Assembly: GCF_038784515.1 (NCBI RefSeq)
Contig: NZ_CP152376.1
Location: 2,790,001 to 2,854,000, forward strand
Direction of reading: 5' to 3'
Length of the DNA: 64,000 nt
From: Rhodoferax sp. GW822-FHT02A01
GTDB taxonomy: Bacteria; Pseudomonadota; Gammaproteobacteria; Burkholderiales; Burkholderiaceae_C
Position 1 is the stretch's first letter; each line of letters begins with the position of its first letter. The notes under the pieces are model-generated. The model did no database searches. It saw only the letters and a program-made list of their open reading frames with translations, and was not told the origin of the DNA. Positions 8,984 to 18,174 of the stretch are shown piece by piece. The position numbers and the translations under genes are program-made.

Positions 8984-9069
8984 TGCAAGAAAGTTCAGAG
9001 GCCACCTGTCGGTGGCATGTGCCATTCATTTCAACAACAAGCCTCCACGAGGCTATTCAGGAGAAAAGC

Positions 9070-10089
9070 ATGAAACTCAAAAGCAACCTGGCCGCACTGG
9101 TGCTGGCCATCGGGTCGGCCGGCGCCTTTGCGCAACTCACCGTGGGCGTCAGCTTCGATGCCTACCAGGAAGAGCGCTGGAAAACCGACGAGGCTGCCAT
9201 CAAGGCTGAGCTGGCCAAGCATGGCGCCAAGTACATCATGGCCGATGCCGGTGCTTCCACCGAGAAGCAACTGGTGGACATTGACGGCCTGATCGCCAAG
9301 GGCGCCAAGGTGCTGATCATCTTGGGCCGCGACAAGGACGCGATTCTTCCTGCCATCAACAAGGCCAACCAGCTGAAGATTCCGGTGATCGCCTATGACC
9401 GCCTGTTCGAGGCGCCCGGTGTCACCTACATCACCTTCGACAACAAGGAAGTGGGCCGCATGCTTGCGCGTGCGGTGCTGGCCGTGAAGCCCAAGGGCAA
9501 CTACGCCATCATCAAGGGCGACGTGGGCAATGCCAACTCCGCCTTTTTGCGCGAGGGCACGCAGGAGGTGCTGGAGCCCTACCTCAAGCGCGGCGACGTG
9601 AAGATTGTGGGTGAGGAGTACACCGCGGACTGGAATCCGCAGAATTCCCAGAAGAACATGGAACAGATTCTGACCAAGAACGGCAACAAGGTGGACGCCG
9701 TGATTGCGCAGAACGACGGCATGGCCGGTGGTGTGGTTGCCGCGTTGACTGCCAAGGGTCTGCAAGGCATTCCGGTCTCAGGACAAGATGGCGACCTGGC
9801 TGCGCTGAACCGCGTGGCGCTGGGTACACAGACCGTGTCGGTGTGGAAGAACTCTGCTGACCTGGGAGTGGCTGCAGCACGTGCCGCAGTAGAGCTGGGT
9901 GCGGGCAAGCCGGTGACCGGTGCCGTGGATTGGGCGGGTGGTGAGAAGAAGGTGACGCTCAAGTCCATCTTCTTGAAGCCCATCCCTGTGACACAAGCCA
10001 ATCTGGATGTGGTGGTCAAGGCTGGCCACATCAAGAAGGAAGAGCTGTGCAAGGGCGTGACCGATCCCAAGGTAACTGCCTGCAAATAG
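9070..10089 (+). CDS. Periplasmic sugar-binding protein, XylF-like (ABC transporter substrate-binding family 4)
   Basis: 339 residues with a cleavable Sec signal (residues 1-21, cut after AFA) and a type I periplasmic-binding fold close to D-xylose/ribose binding proteins (AYDRLFEAPGVTYITFDN; NGNKVDAVIAQNDGMAGG; PVSGQDGD). ATG 9070 follows AGGAG. The expected ATPase and permease genes (xylG/xylH type) are absent on both sides, so it is an orphan here. It may work with a transporter elsewhere, or present a ligand to a chemoreceptor. LacI-type operators upstream suggest control by a sugar-responsive repressor. The exact ligand cannot be read from sequence. Confidence 0.85.
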   Translation: MKLKSNLAALVLAIGSAGAFAQLTVGVSFDAYQEERWKTDEAAIKAELAKHGAKYIMADAGASTEKQLVDIDGLIAKGAKVLIILGRDKDAILPAINKANQLKIPVIAYDRLFEAPGVTYITFDNKEVGRMLARAVLAVKPKGNYAIIKGDVGNANSAFLREGTQEVLEPYLKRGDVKIVGEEYTADWNPQNSQKNMEQILTKNGNKVDAVIAQNDGMAGGVVAALTAKGLQGIPVSGQDGDLAALNRVALGTQTVSVWKNSADLGVAAARAAVELGAGKPVTGAVDWAGGEKKVTLKSIFLKPIPVTQANLDVVVKAGHIKKEELCKGVTDPKVTACK

Positions 10090-10103
10090 ATCCGCTACCA
10101 GGC

Positions 10104-11693
10104 TCAGGCCCGCAGCAGGCGCGGCAGGTGCAGCGGCAACGCAGTGGCTGCGCGTGCACCGAGCTTGAATACGCTCACCGATTGCACCAGCGTGCGGGCC
10201 TGGTGCTCCAATGACTGTGCCGCTGCGGCGGCCTCTTCCACCAGCGCAGCGTTCTGCTGCGTGACGGTGTCCATCTGGCCTATGGCCTGATTGACCTGTT
10301 CGATACCGGAAGTCTGATCGCGGCTGGCGGCCGTGATCTCGCCCATCAGGTCCGCCACGCGCCGCACATGCACCACGATCTCGTCCATGGTGCTGCCAGC
10401 CTGCTCGACCAGCTTGCATCCCTCGCTGACATTGCCAACCGAACTGGTGATCAGGCTCTTGATCTCCTTGGCAGCGGTGGCGCTGCGACCGGCAAGCGAG
10501 CGCACTTCCGATGCCACGACCGCAAAGCCACGGCCCTGATCACCGGCGCGTGCCGCTTCCACCGCAGCATTGAGGGCCAGGATGTTGGTCTGAAAGGCAA
10601 TGCCATCAATCACACCGATGATGTCGGATATCTTGCGGGAGGAGGTATTGATGGCCTCCATGGTCTGCACCACCTGGCCCACCACGGTACCACCCTTGGC
10701 GGCCACCTGCGCCGCCGACTCGGCCAGCTGATTGGCGTGCCTGCCGGATTCGAAGTTCTGTTTGACCGTGGAGGCCAGCTCTTCCATGGATGCGGCCGTC
10801 TGCTCCAGTGCGCTGGCCTGCTCTTCCGTGCGTGATGACAGATCGGTATTGCCATCGGCAATCTCATGGGTGGCGATGGCCATGGACTCGGTGCCGTTGC
10901 GCACCTGGTTGACGATGTGAATCAGGCTGTTGTTCATGTCCTGCAGGGACTGCAGCAACTGCCCGCACTCATCCTTGGAGTAGGCCTGTTCCTCGCAGGT
11001 CAGGTCGCCGGCCGCCACTGTGCGCGCAATGTGTACCGCCTCGTAGATGGGGCGCGTGATGGACCGTGTGGTGAACCACGCAAACAGGCTGCCTGCCAGC
11101 AAGCCCGAGGCGCCCAGGAGCAGCAGCAACACAGTGGCCGACTGGATGCGCTCACGCACCTCGGTGCTGCTGTTGGTCACGATCTTCTTCTGCAGCTCCG
11201 TCAGGGCCACGATGGGCTCCTGCAACGCATCCAGGGCCGGCAGGGTTTCGCTGGTCATGGTGACGATGGCCGCATCCTTGTCACCGGCGTCCACCTGGGC
11301 GGCAACCTTGGAAAAGGAGGCCACGTAGGCCTTGCGGCGCTGCACCAGCGTTTCCAGCAAAGCCTTGCCTTCGGGGAGCTGGACCAGTTGCGTGAGTGTG
11401 TCCAGTGCTGCGTTGATGACCTGCTTGTTGGCTTCGATGGATTGCTTGATCCGGGCGACATGCACCGGGTCGGAAATCAGCAGCTCCATGGTGTAGCGTG
11501 CATTGGCACGCGTAGTTGCATTGATCACGTTGGCCGCTTCGGCCTTGACCCAGTCCTTTTCGATGATGCGGCTGTTGACCGTGTTGACCTCAGAAAAGCG
11601 CATGAGTCCCACCGCCACCATCACAAGCATCATCACGATCAAGGCGCCAAAGCCGATGGACAGGCGCGCTCCAATCTTCAGATTCATAAACAT
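10104..11693 (-). CDS. Methyl-accepting chemotaxis protein
   Basis: 529 residues. N-terminal transmembrane helix (about 12-33), a ~150-residue four-helix periplasmic sensor domain, second transmembrane helix (about 190-210), HAMP, and the cytoplasmic signalling hairpin with the highly conserved tip [20 protein letters not shown]. There is no C-terminal NWETF-type pentapeptide. Two in-frame ATGs (11693 and 11687) are possible, neither with a strong ribosome-binding site. It converges on the sugar-binding protein gene 14 bp away, so a shared ligand is conceivable but unproven. Confidence 0.9.
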   Translation of the reverse strand: MFMNLKIGARLSIGFGALIVMMLVMVAVGLMRFSEVNTVNSRIIEKDWVKAEAANVINATTRANARYTMELLISDPVHVARIKQSIEANKQVINAALDTLTQLVQLPEGKALLETLVQRRKAYVASFSKVAAQVDAGDKDAAIVTMTSETLPALDALQEPIVALTELQKKIVTNSSTEVRERIQSATVLLLLLGASGLLAGSLFAWFTTRSITRPIYEAVHIARTVAAGDLTCEEQAYSKDECGQLLQSLQDMNNSLIHIVNQVRNGTESMAIATHEIADGNTDLSSRTEEQASALEQTAASMEELASTVKQNFESGRHANQLAESAAQVAAKGGTVVGQVVQTMEAINTSSRKISDIIGVIDGIAFQTNILALNAAVEAARAGDQGRGFAVVASEVRSLAGRSATAAKEIKSLITSSVGNVSEGCKLVEQAGSTMDEIVVHVRRVADLMGEITAASRDQTSGIEQVNQAIGQMDTVTQQNAALVEEAAAAAQSLEHQARTLVQSVSVFKLGARAATALPLHLPRLLRA

Positions 11694-11867
11694 GTTCACT
11701 TCAGTTCCCCTATCCACAGTGTGGTCTGACCAGCCAGGCATTTTTTATATGCTTTGGAATCTAGTCGCAAAGGCCCGCCATGGACATACCTCTTTGGCAC
11801 TACCCGGAGCAGCTATCGGAAGTAAGCACACGATTTCCTTGAATCCGAGAAGAACGGCGGTTAGTCT

Positions 11868-13811
11868 ATGGCCATGCAAAGACGGCATTCGCTCTCCACC
11901 AAACTGGTCACCATCGGGTCGGTGCTGCTGATCATTGCGCTGTTGTCCATCGGCCTGACGCTGTGGGTCACCTGGCAGCTGGAAGGGGGGGCTGCGGCGG
12001 TCAACGAGGCAGGCCGCATGCGCATGCAGATCTGGCGCCTCAACAGCACGGCACAGTCCAAACATTCCGAAAAGGCGGTGGCGGACCTGGTCAATGAATT
12101 CAGTCGCAGCCTGGCCCTGCTCAAGGCCGGTGATCCAGCTCGGCCGCTGTTCATGCCCCTCAACGACGAGGTGGGCGCGCGCTTTCGCGATGTCCAGTCG
12201 CACTGGGCGACCAACCGCAGCATCTGGATGGGGGAGAACCCGCCCGATGTAGAGCAGTCCTTGGCGGCAACCTCCGAGACGGTGGCGGCAGTCGACAAGC
12301 TGGTGACCGCCATCGAGCAGCAGCTCTCGCGGTTGACGGCCATTCTCAATTTGTTCCAGTTCGTCATGATGGCGCTGGCGATTGCTGGCGCGGTCATCAT
12401 GCTCTACACCGGGTACCTTTACGTCATCAATCCGCTGGAGAGTCTGCAGCAGGCCTTGCGCAGCATCCAGTCCGGTAACTTTGCCGCACGTGTGGAGGTG
12501 GATACCGATGATGAGTTTGGCCAGGTGGCCAGCGGCTTCAATGGCATGGCCGCCGAACTGCAAGGCTTGTACGAGGGGCTGGAGACCCAGGTCAAGGTCA
12601 AGACGCAGCACATCGAGGCACAGCGTGCACGGCTGGAATCGCTCTATGAGATCAGCGCGTTTTCGGCCAGCGCTGCCAGCATCGAAGAGCTGTCGCGCGG
12701 CTTTGCCAAGCGCGTACGTGCGGTGGTGGGTGCGGACGCAGTGGCGGTGCGCTGGTCGGATGAGGCCAACCAGCGCTACCTGATGCTGGCATCGGACTGC
12801 TTTCCGCACGAAATGCTGGAGGCCGAACGCAGCTTGCTGGCAGGCGCCTGCGCCTGTGGCAACCTGAAGCCGGATGCGCGTACCCGCGTCATCCCCATTG
12901 TCGAGCACGAGGCCTCCCCCATGCGTGCCTGCGCGCGTGCGGGGTACGTAAACATCGTCAGCGTCCCGGTGCGGCTGCAGCAGCGCTTGCTGGGAGAAAT
13001 CGACCTGTTCTTTCGCAGCAGTGTGGAGCTGAGTTCGGAAGAGAAGGACCTGCTGGACGCCTTGGCCAGCCATCTGGCCAGCGGTCTGGAGAGTTTGCGG
13101 GCAGCGGCGCTGGAGCGTGAGGCTGCGGTCGGTGAAGAGCGCGCACTGCTGGCCCGCGAGCTGCACGACTCCATTGCCCAGTCACTATCATTCCTCAAGA
13201 TCCAGGTGCAGCTGTTGCGCAATGCCTCGCGCAATGCGCAGCAGGAGAAGGTGCAGACAGCACTGGATGAACTGGACACCGGTCTGCGCGAGAGCATCAA
13301 CGACGTGCGTGAGCTGCTGGTGCATTTCCGCACCCGTACCAATACCGGCGACGTGGAAGCGGCGCTGCAGGAGACCCTGCAAAAGTTCAAGCACCAGACC
13401 GGAATGACCACCCACTTCCAGGTCAGCGGCCAGGGCATACCGCTGCCGGCGGACGTGCAGGTCCAGGTGCTGCACGTGGTGCAGGAGGCATTGTCGAATG
13501 TGCGCAAGCATGCCCAGGCCACACAGGTGTATCTGGATGTCACCAAGGGAGAAGAGTGGCGGTTTGTGGTGCGCGACGATGGCCGCGGCTTCGGTCCAGA
13601 GATCCGCGACCGTCAGAGCACCCACGTGGGCATGAAGATCATGCAGGAGCGTGCCAGCCGCATCGGGGCCACCGTGCAGGTGCGGTCCGAACTGGGGCAA
13701 GGCACGACGGTGCAGCTGACCTTGCCGGCCCATCCCGTATCTGGCGCCAACGCGGGCGGCCTGTCGCTGGATGCAGAGGAGCTTGCATCCATCCAGATGG
13801 CCACCGAATAG
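11868..13811 (+). CDS. narX: Nitrate/nitrite sensor histidine kinase
   Basis: 647 residues. Membrane sensor that phosphorylates NarL when nitrate is present. Visible: transmembrane helix 1 (about 13-34), the nitrate-binding P-box VNEAGRMRMQIWRL (45-58, with G49 and R50), a periplasmic four-helix domain, transmembrane helix 2 (about 160-185), HAMP, a cysteine-containing GAF-like region (ACACG, ASPMRACARAG), the HisKA_3 H-box ELHDSIAQSLSFLK with H433, and an HATPase_c domain (EALSNVRKH, DDGRGF, GMKIMQERA). The ATG at 11868 lacks a strong ribosome-binding site; a second ATG is at 11874. narL follows after a DUF3079 gene. Confidence 0.95.
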   Translation: MAMQRRHSLSTKLVTIGSVLLIIALLSIGLTLWVTWQLEGGAAAVNEAGRMRMQIWRLNSTAQSKHSEKAVADLVNEFSRSLALLKAGDPARPLFMPLNDEVGARFRDVQSHWATNRSIWMGENPPDVEQSLAATSETVAAVDKLVTAIEQQLSRLTAILNLFQFVMMALAIAGAVIMLYTGYLYVINPLESLQQALRSIQSGNFAARVEVDTDDEFGQVASGFNGMAAELQGLYEGLETQVKVKTQHIEAQRARLESLYEISAFSASAASIEELSRGFAKRVRAVVGADAVAVRWSDEANQRYLMLASDCFPHEMLEAERSLLAGACACGNLKPDARTRVIPIVEHEASPMRACARAGYVNIVSVPVRLQQRLLGEIDLFFRSSVELSSEEKDLLDALASHLASGLESLRAAALEREAAVGEERALLARELHDSIAQSLSFLKIQVQLLRNASRNAQQEKVQTALDELDTGLRESINDVRELLVHFRTRTNTGDVEAALQETLQKFKHQTGMTTHFQVSGQGIPLPADVQVQVLHVVQEALSNVRKHAQATQVYLDVTKGEEWRFVVRDDGRGFGPEIRDRQSTHVGMKIMQERASRIGATVQVRSELGQGTTVQLTLPAHPVSGANAGGLSLDAEELASIQMATE

Positions 13812-13847
13812 TCCAACCTTTTTTCCCCTCACTTTTTCGGACAACCT

Positions 13848-14084
13848 ATGCCGGTCAAAAAACGTTTTCCTGACAACCCCGCCAATCCCGATCGCCTGTG
13901 CTGGGGCTGTGACCGCTACTGTGCAGCGGACAACATGCTGTGCGGCAACGGCTCGGATCGGACGCAGCATCCGGTGGAACTGTTCGGGCCCGGTTGGCGG
14001 GAATGGGGCCATGATTATCAGGATGAAGAACCGAGCACCGACAATACCGACCATGAACCCCATCAAACTGCTGGTCATCGATGA
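13848..14084 (+). CDS. DUF3079 family small cysteine-containing protein
   Basis: 78 residues beginning MPVKKRFPDNPANPDRLCWG. It has the DUF3079 pattern: CWGCDRYC (C18, C21, C25) plus LCGNGSDRTQHPVELFGPGW, which looks like a small metal- or cluster-binding site. The function of the family is unknown. It lies between narX (36 bp gap) and narL, overlapping the narL start by 32 bases in another frame. This implies translational coupling to the two-component pair. Confidence 0.8.
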   Translation: MPVKKRFPDNPANPDRLCWGCDRYCAADNMLCGNGSDRTQHPVELFGPGWREWGHDYQDEEPSTDNTDHEPHQTAGHR

Positions 14085-14739
14085 CCACACGCTTTTCCGG
14101 CGCGGACTGGTAGCGCTGCTGTCGCAGGACGGGCGCTTCCGCCTGGCCGGTCAGGCCGGTGACATGGGCGAGGCGCTGCGTTGCTGCACCGACGTGCCCG
14201 ATGTCATCCTGCTGGATAACCATCTGCCGGGTGTGCGCGGCATCGATGGCATCCCGGCACTCAAGGACGCCTATGCCGGCGTGCGCATCCTGATGCTCAC
14301 CGTGAGCGAGAACGAGGAAGACCTGGCCGCTGCCATGCTGGCCGGTGCCGACGGCTATCTGCTCAAGACCGTGGAGACCGAACAGCTCTGCGACTCCATC
14401 GAGAAGGTGCTGGCCGGTGAATGCGTCATCAGCCCGGACATGATGACCAAGTTCGTTACGGCCTTTCGCTCCAAGGCCCCTGCTCCCGAGAGCGCGGCCA
14501 GCACGCCAGCCTTGCAGCCGCAGCCCTTGGCAGAGGACGTCACCCTGGAGTCGCTGTCGGCACGCGAGCGCGAGATCCTAGTGCTGATCGCACGCGGCGA
14601 CAGTAACAAGGGCATTGCCCGTGCACTCGACATTGCCGAGACCACGGTCAAGGTGCATGTGCAGCACATTTTTCGCAAGCTCAATCTGAGCTCACGGGTC
14701 CAGGTGGCGATATACGCAGCGGCACGCGGTTGGGGTTGA
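14053..14739 (+). CDS. narL: Nitrate/nitrite response regulator
   Basis: 228 residues. NarL/FixJ-type regulator: receiver with D10, D11, phosphoacceptor D55 in LLDNHLPG and K105-equivalent in LLKTVE, then a LuxR-type helix-turn-helix (SLSAREREILVLIARGDSNK ... TTVKVHVQHIFRKL). It would activate the downstream nar genes when phosphorylated by NarX. I chose ATG 14053 from alignment to other NarL proteins; upstream in-frame ATGs at 14011 and 14023 exist and would add up to 14 residues. The start lies inside the DUF3079 gene, consistent with coupled translation. Confidence 0.93.
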   Translation: MNPIKLLVIDDHTLFRRGLVALLSQDGRFRLAGQAGDMGEALRCCTDVPDVILLDNHLPGVRGIDGIPALKDAYAGVRILMLTVSENEEDLAAAMLAGADGYLLKTVETEQLCDSIEKVLAGECVISPDMMTKFVTAFRSKAPAPESAASTPALQPQPLAEDVTLESLSAREREILVLIARGDSNKGIARALDIAETTVKVHVQHIFRKLNLSSRVQVAIYAAARGWG

Positions 14740-14749
14740 TACAGATCAG
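14736..14749. promoter_or_regulatory. FNR/Dnr-like box overlapping the narL stop codon
   Basis: TTGAT-ACAG-ATCAG matches the FNR consensus TTGAT-N4-ATCAA with one mismatch. It is ~150 bases upstream of narK1, where anaerobic control is expected. A class II start site (~42 bases on) would however lie just before the strong hairpin at 14784, so activity as a narK promoter element is uncertain. Confidence 0.35.
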
Positions 14750-14783
14750 ACAGTGCCGCTTTTGACCGGGCACTACTACTTCG

Positions 14784-14818
14784 GAACTAGGGCGCCATGT
14801 GGCGCCCTAGTTCGTTTT
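14784..14818 (+). terminator. Strong hairpin after narL, probable terminator
   Basis: A perfect 14-bp stem (GAACTAGGGCGCCA / TGGCGCCCTAGTTC) with a 2-base loop is followed by GTTTTGC. It separates narXL from narK1K2. The T run is short. Confidence 0.65.
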
Positions 14819-14897
14819 GCGCCCGTGCGCTGTGCCAAGGGAGGATGTTCAAAAGCGGGCTGAACAACGAAAGTCATGACCATCTCAAGGAGCAATC

Positions 14898-16166
14898 ATG
14901 GCTACGGAAATCAGAAACGCAAAACGTGCATGGTCGGTGTTGATCGTCAGCACGCTGTCGTTCACGGTCTGCTTCATGGTCTGGATGATGTTCGGCGTCA
15001 TCGGCATTCCGATCAAGAAGATGCTGGACCTCAACTCCACCCAGTTCGGCTTGTTGATGGCCACGCCGGTGCTCACTGGTTCGCTGATCCGCGTGCCCCT
15101 GGGCATCTGGACCGACCGTTTTGGCGGACGCATCGTCATGGCCACGCTGATGGCCATCACCGTGCCTGCGATCTGGATGATGGGCTACGCCACGGCCTAC
15201 TGGCACTTTCTGACCATTGGCCTGTTTGTCGGCTTGGCGGGGGGGTCCTTCTCGGTGGGTACACCTTATGTGGCGCGCTGGTTCCCCAAGAACCGTCAGG
15301 GCACGGCCATGGGCATTTACGGTGCCGGCAATTCCGGCTCGGCGGTCAACAAGTTCATTGCACCGGTGCTGCTGGTGGCCTTTGGCTGGACCATGGTGCC
15401 GCAGGTCTATGCGGCCATCATGCTGGGCACATTGATTTTGTTCTGGCTGTTCAGCTACAGCGACCCCAGCCACCTGGTGCCCCACACACTGACGTTCAGT
15501 GACCAGCTCAAGGCGCTGAAGGACCCCAAGGTGGTCAAGTACTGCCAGTACTACAGCATCGTGTTCGGCGGCTACGTGGCGCTGGCCCTGTGGATGGTGC
15601 AGTACTACGTGGGCGAGTTCGGTCTGGACATTCGCGTGGCCGCCTTGCTGGCTGCCTGCTTCTCGCTGCCCGGTGGCGTGCTGCGCGCCTTTGGCGGTGT
15701 GCTGTCTGACAAGTACGGTGCCCACAGTGTGACTTGGTGGGTGCTGTGGGTGAGCTGGATCTGCCTGTTCCTGCTGAGCTATCCGCAGACCGATTTCAGC
15801 ATCGCCACCGTCAACGGCCTGAAGACCTTCCACATCGGCCTCAACGTCTACCTGTTCACCGCGCTGATGTTCATCCTGGGCATCGCCTTTGCCTTCGGCA
15901 AGGCCAGCGTCTTCAAGTACATCAGCGACGACTACTCCCACAACATCGGCACCATCAGCGGCATCGTCGGCCTGGCCGGTGGCTTGGGTGGCTTTGTGTT
16001 GCCCATTCTGTTCGGTGCGCTGATGGACCTCACCGGCATCCGCTCCAGCGCCTTCATGCTGATGTATGGCGTGGTCTGGGTCTCGCTGATCTGGATGTAC
16101 CGCACCGAAGTGCGTGGCAGCGAAGTCATGGGCAAGAACGACCGCTCCCTGCCAGCCCACACCTGA
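14898..16166 (+). CDS. narK1: Nitrate/nitrite transporter, NarK1 type (nitrate-proton symport)
   Basis: 422 residues, about 12 hydrophobic segments, major facilitator superfamily NNP group. The nitrate signature region GGSFSVGTPYVARWFPKN is followed by MGIYGAGNSGSA; arginines RVPLG and RFGG lie where substrate-binding and loop residues are expected. ATG 14898 follows AAGGAGCAATC. A NarK1 followed directly by a NarK2 is the standard pair in denitrifying Proteobacteria. NarK1 members usually import nitrate with protons to start respiration. The symport assignment is from family knowledge. Confidence 0.92.
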   Translation: MATEIRNAKRAWSVLIVSTLSFTVCFMVWMMFGVIGIPIKKMLDLNSTQFGLLMATPVLTGSLIRVPLGIWTDRFGGRIVMATLMAITVPAIWMMGYATAYWHFLTIGLFVGLAGGSFSVGTPYVARWFPKNRQGTAMGIYGAGNSGSAVNKFIAPVLLVAFGWTMVPQVYAAIMLGTLILFWLFSYSDPSHLVPHTLTFSDQLKALKDPKVVKYCQYYSIVFGGYVALALWMVQYYVGEFGLDIRVAALLAACFSLPGGVLRAFGGVLSDKYGAHSVTWWVLWVSWICLFLLSYPQTDFSIATVNGLKTFHIGLNVYLFTALMFILGIAFAFGKASVFKYISDDYSHNIGTISGIVGLAGGLGGFVLPILFGALMDLTGIRSSAFMLMYGVVWVSLIWMYRTEVRGSEVMGKNDRSLPAHT

Positions 16167-16187
16167 TTTATCTCCACGAAAGCAGTT

Positions 16188-17816
16188 ATGACAACCCAAG
16201 CACATACCGGCGCAGACATCGCCGACTGGCGCCCCGAAGACGAACAATTCTGGGAGTCCACGGGCAAGAAGATCGCCTACCGCAACCTCTGGCTCTCGGT
16301 GCCGGCCCTGCTGTGCGGCTTCGCCATCTGGGGCATGTGGGGCATCATCACCGTGCAGATGCTCAACCTGGGCTTTCCGTTCACCCAGCCTGAGCTGTTC
16401 TCGCTCACGGCCATCGCCGGGCTGGCTGGCGCCACCATGCGCATTCCGGCGTCCTTCCTGATCCGCGTGGCCGGTGGCCGCAACACCATCTTCCTCACCA
16501 CCGCCATGTTGCTCGCGCCTGCGCTGGGCACCGGCCTGGTGTTGCAGCACAAGGAGTGGCCGCTCTGGGCCTTCCAGCTGATGGCGCTGTGGTCGGGCGT
16601 GGGCGGCGGCAACTTTGCCAGCTCCATGTCCAACATCAGCACCTTCTTCCCCAAGCGCCTGCAGGGCACGGCACTGGGGCTGAATGCCGGCCTGGGCAAC
16701 TTTGGCGTGACCACCATGCAGATCGTCATTCCGCTGGTGATGACGCTGAGCATCTTCGGCGGCATGGGCGGTGACTCCATGGTGCTGGTGAAGGACAGTG
16801 GCTGGATCTTCGGCAAGATTGCCGCCGGTACGCCCACCTGGATACAGAACGCCGGCTTTGCCTGGCTGCTGTCGTTGGTGCCGCTGTCGGTGCTGTGCTT
16901 CTTCGGCATGAACAACCTCAAGACGGTCACACCCGATGCGGGCGGAACGATTGCGGCCTTCATCAAGATCATCTGGCTCTACACCCTGTCGTTTGTTCCC
17001 GCTGGCTTGGGCCTGTACCTGTACCTGCCCGCACCCACGGGCCTTGGCGTGCTCAACATGTGGATCGCCATGCCGCTGATCGTGGTCAGCACGCTGATGG
17101 TGATGAGACTGGCCGCCTTCGGCGCCATGAAGGACAACATCGCCAAGCAGTTTGCTATTTTTCGCAACAAGCACACATGGTCGCTCACGCTGCTCTACAT
17201 CGTGACCTTCGGCTCCTTCATCGGCTTCTCCATGGCGCTGCCGCTGTCCATCACCGTGATCTTCGGTATCAGCCACGTGCCCGATGCCGCCGGCGTGATG
17301 CAGCACACCCTGAAGAACCCGCATGCACCGTCTGCACTGACCTATGCCTGGATCGGCCCGTTCGTGGGCGCGCTGGTGCGGCCTGTGGGCGGCTGGATTT
17401 CCGACAAGGTGGGCGGCTCCATCGTGACGCAGGCCATCTCTGCAGTGATGGTGTTGGCATCGGTGGCGGTGGGCTATGTGATGTTGCTGGCTTACGGTTC
17501 GGCCACACCTGAGCAGTACTTCATGCCGTTCATGGCGCTGTTCATCGTGCTGTTCACGGCCAGCGGCATCGGCAATGGTTCGACCTTCCGCACCATCGGT
17601 GTGATCTTTGACCGCACCCAGGCGGGCCCGGTACTGGGCTGGACCTCGGCCATTGCCGCATACGGTGCCTTCATTGCGCCGGTGGTGATCGGTGCGCAGA
17701 TCAAGGCCGGTACGCCACAGATTGCCATGTACGGCTTTGCGGTGTTCTATGCGCTGTGCCTGGTACTCAACTGGTGGTTCTATCTGCGGGCGGATTCGGA
17801 GTTCAAGAATCCATGA
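16188..17816 (+). CDS. narK2: Nitrate/nitrite transporter, NarK2 type (nitrate/nitrite antiport)
   Basis: 542 residues, longer than NarK1, with 12-14 hydrophobic segments. NNP signatures GGGNFASSMSNISTFFPKR and LGLNAGLGNFG in the first half and GNGSTFRTIG in the second are clear. It lies 21 bp after narK1. NarK2 proteins typically exchange external nitrate for internal nitrite, avoiding nitrite build-up. The ribosome-binding site is weak (GAAAG). The gene ends 33 bp before the first copy of the 269-bp composite repeat. Confidence 0.92.
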   Translation: MTTQAHTGADIADWRPEDEQFWESTGKKIAYRNLWLSVPALLCGFAIWGMWGIITVQMLNLGFPFTQPELFSLTAIAGLAGATMRIPASFLIRVAGGRNTIFLTTAMLLAPALGTGLVLQHKEWPLWAFQLMALWSGVGGGNFASSMSNISTFFPKRLQGTALGLNAGLGNFGVTTMQIVIPLVMTLSIFGGMGGDSMVLVKDSGWIFGKIAAGTPTWIQNAGFAWLLSLVPLSVLCFFGMNNLKTVTPDAGGTIAAFIKIIWLYTLSFVPAGLGLYLYLPAPTGLGVLNMWIAMPLIVVSTLMVMRLAAFGAMKDNIAKQFAIFRNKHTWSLTLLYIVTFGSFIGFSMALPLSITVIFGISHVPDAAGVMQHTLKNPHAPSALTYAWIGPFVGALVRPVGGWISDKVGGSIVTQAISAVMVLASVAVGYVMLLAYGSATPEQYFMPFMALFIVLFTASGIGNGSTFRTIGVIFDRTQAGPVLGWTSAIAAYGAFIAPVVIGAQIKAGTPQIAMYGFAVFYALCLVLNWWFYLRADSEFKNP

Positions 17817-17848
17817 ACGCGCTTCTCTTTGGCACCTCCTCAGGGAGG

Positions 17849-18117
17849 ACACAGGCCGGCATGGCACTCCGTTCCTTCCGTGTCCCCCGGCCTTCGGCCT
17901 CCTCCTTTACCTACAGGAACGGAGTGCCATGCCGGCCTGCGTCCAGCGAGGTGGTAGGCACACAAGGGATTGAAGCCATCGCACGCCAACACTGTTCGCA
18001 GCCGATGGCAGCGGGGTGGGCGTTTCCGGTAGGTAAAGGAGGAGGCCGAAGGCCGGGGGACACGGACGGAAACGTCCACCCCGCTGACACCGGCCACCCC
18101 CCAAGCAGGCATGCAAA
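17849..18117. repeat. Composite double-hairpin repeat, copy A (between narK2 and narG)
   Basis: 269 bp, matched at 25058-25326 with no gaps and about 22 substitutions (hand count, ~92% identity). Two hairpin elements make it up. Element 1 has perfect 24-bp arms at 17852-17875 and 17916-17939. Element 2 has 20-bp arms at 18009-18028 and 18067-18086 with one mismatch. The arms of the two elements are unrelated, yet both enclose the same 38-nt core (17877-17914 and, reverse-complemented, 18029-18066). The core contains a CCGGCCTTCGGCC mini-hairpin. No gene is seen in the repeat, although open frames run through it. Confidence 0.9.
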
Positions 18118-18174
18118 GGCAGTCACACCCATGAACAACAAGACCGCAAACCCGTATTCAAACTGGAGAACACA

